Origin: Hoeflea marina
GTDB lineage: Bacteria > Pseudomonadota > Alphaproteobacteria > Rhizobiales > Rhizobiaceae
Length of the DNA stretch: 64,000 bases
Direction: 5' to 3'
Assembly (NCBI RefSeq): GCF_003182275.1
Contig: NZ_QGTR01000002.1
Coordinates: 310,001-374,000, forward strand
Position 1 is the stretch's first letter. Every line of letters starts with the position of its first letter. Position numbers and translations under genes: made by a program. The notes beneath the pieces are model-generated. The model ran no database searches. It had not been told where the DNA came from and saw only the letters and a program-made list of their open reading frames with translations. Positions 62,647 to 64,000 of the stretch are shown here, in pieces.

Positions 62647-64000
62647 TTGCCCCAGTCAGCGCCATCGCAAGGACGAAGACGCCGCCGGTCCATTGCCATC
62701 ACCGCTGCGGTGTTCATTGGCGTGGCCACCGCGTTGGCGGGGCTGGTCGGGACTTCGATCCGCGAGATCACCGACAACGCCGATGCGCTTGACGACAAGC
62801 GCGCCAGCCACGCGGCCTCCGGCGCGGTGCAGGCGATGCTGCGGCAGCAGCGCGCCACGCTGCGCGACAACGCCTATTGGGACGAGGCCGTCAATCACAC
62901 CGCCGGCCCCGATGCGGAAGCCTGGACCATCGAGACCTGGGGCGTTTCCAGCCTCGACTACCCTCTCTACGACACAGCTTTCGTGATCGACATCACCGGT
63001 CGCAACATTCTTGCCTATCGCAATGGTGAGGCGATGGCCGTGCCGGCCAGGCGCTTCCTTGGCGCCGGGCTCGACACGTTGATTGCCGCGGCTCGGCGCT
63101 CGGCCGCCGCCGGGACCGACGTGCCGGTCCATTTCCTGCGCTCGAGCGAAGGCGTGGCAATGGTCGGCGCGGCGGTCATCCAGTCCGCCGAGACCAGTCC
63201 CGCCGTTCCCGTCGCCACCAATCCCGTGTTGGTGCTCGCCAAGCACATGACCGCCGACACGCTGGCCGAGCTCTCCGCGGATTTCAACATCATCGGCCTC
63301 ACGCTTGATGATGCTCCTCTTCCCGGCCTGTTGCATGCCGTGTTGCGCGGCGTCGATGGCAGCCCGACCGCCTATTTCAACTGGCCGCGGATCCTCCCGG
63401 GCACCCGCAGCTTTATCGGGGTGAAGGACGAACTGCGGATTGCCGCCTCGGTGCTGTGCGTCTTCCTGCTGGGCATCGGCCTGTCGGGCGGCTGGACCAT
63501 CCGCAGCCTCAAACGCAGCGAAGCGCACGCGCGCCACCGCGCGACCCACGATTCGCTCACCGGCCTGTGGAACCGCGCGGGACTGCTTGAAAATCTGGAG
63601 CAGGATCTGCTCGACGGCCGCATCGCACGGACCGACGTCCGCCTCTTCCTCATCGATCTCGACGGCTTCAAGGCGGTCAACGACGCGTGGGGTCACGCCG
63701 TCGGCGACGACTTGATTGCCGCCGTTGCAGACCGCCTGCTGGCGGAACTACCCGAAGAAACCCTGGTGGCGCGGCTTGGTGGCGACGAGTTCGCCGTGGT
63801 CACCTCGGCGCCCGCCGGGCAGCCGGCGACCGAATTCGAAGCCGCCATCCAGTCCGCCCTGCAGCGTGTCTTCTACATTGCCGAACGCACGGTGGAAATT
63901 GGCGGCAGCGTCGGCATCTCCGTCTCCATCGCCGGCGACCTTGGCGCGGGCGAACTCATGCGCCGTGCCGACATCGCGCTCTACCGCGCCAAGGACATGG
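62647..64000 (+). CDS. CHASE4-GGDEF membrane diguanylate cyclase, N-terminal part
   Basis: At least 451 residues; the frame is open to the window edge. A TTG start is chosen because it is the first start after an in-frame TAG at 62626 and has an aaggaa ribosome binding site. A transmembrane helix (SIAITAAVFIGVATALAGLV) leads to a periplasmic CHASE4 sensor domain (residues about 45-255, with the typical DNAYWDEAV), a second helix (ELRIAASVLCVFLLGIGLSG) and a GGDEF domain with intact ARLGGDEFAVV and the IDLDGFKAVNDAWGH segment. An EAL domain may follow beyond the window. Unlike the 4.7-kb protein, the cyclase site here looks active. Confidence 0.87.
   Translation, partial: MPQSAPSQGRRRRRSIAITAAVFIGVATALAGLVGTSIREITDNADALDDKRASHAASGAVQAMLRQQRATLRDNAYWDEAVNHTAGPDAEAWTIETWGVSSLDYPLYDTAFVIDITGRNILAYRNGEAMAVPARRFLGAGLDTLIAAARRSAAAGTDVPVHFLRSSEGVAMVGAAVIQSAETSPAVPVATNPVLVLAKHMTADTLAELSADFNIIGLTLDDAPLPGLLHAVLRGVDGSPTAYFNWPRILPGTRSFIGVKDELRIAASVLCVFLLGIGLSGGWTIRSLKRSEAHARHRATHDSLTGLWNRAGLLENLEQDLLDGRIARTDVRLFLIDLDGFKAVNDAWGHAVGDDLIAAVADRLLAELPEETLVARLGGDEFAVVTSAPAGQPATEFEAAIQSALQRVFYIAERTVEIGGSVGISVSIAGDLGAGELMRRADIALYRAKDM

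Noticed and set aside
1-64000. tRNA, rRNA, CRISPR arrays, insertion-sequence transposases and integrases
   Set aside because: None could be recognised by eye on either strand; a tRNA or covariance scan would be needed to rule out a missed short RNA gene.

Overview
The window is a high-GC bacterial chromosome segment, almost certainly from an alphaproteobacterium of the Hyphomicrobiales (a Hoeflea/Martelella/Mesorhizobium-like Rhizobiaceae or Phyllobacteriaceae relative). The evidence is a GcvA-like LysR with a non-pyrrolysine MttB homologue, a frc/xyl-type sugar transporter with a ROK repressor, a small two-cysteine exported protein of rhizobial type, a CheW/MCP repertoire, and a candidate alpha-r14 ('cuckoo'/NfeR1-like) small RNA with anti-Shine-Dalgarno loops. 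It reads as a metabolically versatile, free-living heterotroph. No rRNA, tRNA or CRISPR was recognised.

Layout. 0-6 kb: 3'-truncated mutL, glycerate 2-kinase, a PAS-receiver protein without a kinase core, and a GGDEF-EAL protein with a degenerate GGDEF. 6-11.3 kb: divergent LysR and a probable methylamine/betaine catabolic operon (MttB family methyltransferase, exported protein, trimethylamine-dehydrogenase-like flavoprotein), closed by a palindromic intergenic repeat. 11.4-14.7 kb: four overlapping genes of a galactose-type De Ley-Doudoroff branch. 14.8-18.3 kb: ChaC, an acyl-CoA ligase and a LuxR solo. 18.3-22.6 kb: a translationally coupled ROK regulator / di-haem DUF1111 / FG-GAP-ASPIC operon. 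22.8-26.3 kb: divergent XylFHG-type sugar ABC transporter with a perfect 21-bp palindrome at its promoter. 26.3-30.1 kb: SelO, the candidate sRNA, a TadG-like vWA protein and an autotransporter remnant. 30.2-36.4 kb: LysR, PurU, MFS pump, small exported protein, DEAD-box helicase.

36.5-40.1 kb is a decayed zone: a broken chemoreceptor gene, then a segment bounded by two direct copies of the 3' end of an RND pump gene that encloses a phage-like gene fragment, an intact VapBC pair and other debris. 40.0-44.5 kb is the intact RND pump and its adaptor. 45-48.5 kb: CheW, a transglutaminase-like protein, several very small genes, DUF1488 and PilZ proteins. 48.7-55.4 kb is a three-gene cluster of transglutaminase-DUF2126, circularly permuted ATP-grasp/alpha-E and transglutaminase proteins, the best candidate here for an uncharacterised biosynthetic or peptide-modifying system. 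55.4-58.6 kb: divergent znuA and znuCB-zur with Zur-like half-sites between them. 58.8-62.5 kb: a cecR-ybhGFS-type exporter operon. The window ends inside a CHASE4-GGDEF gene.

All calls come from reading the sequence and translated proteins; no database search was run.
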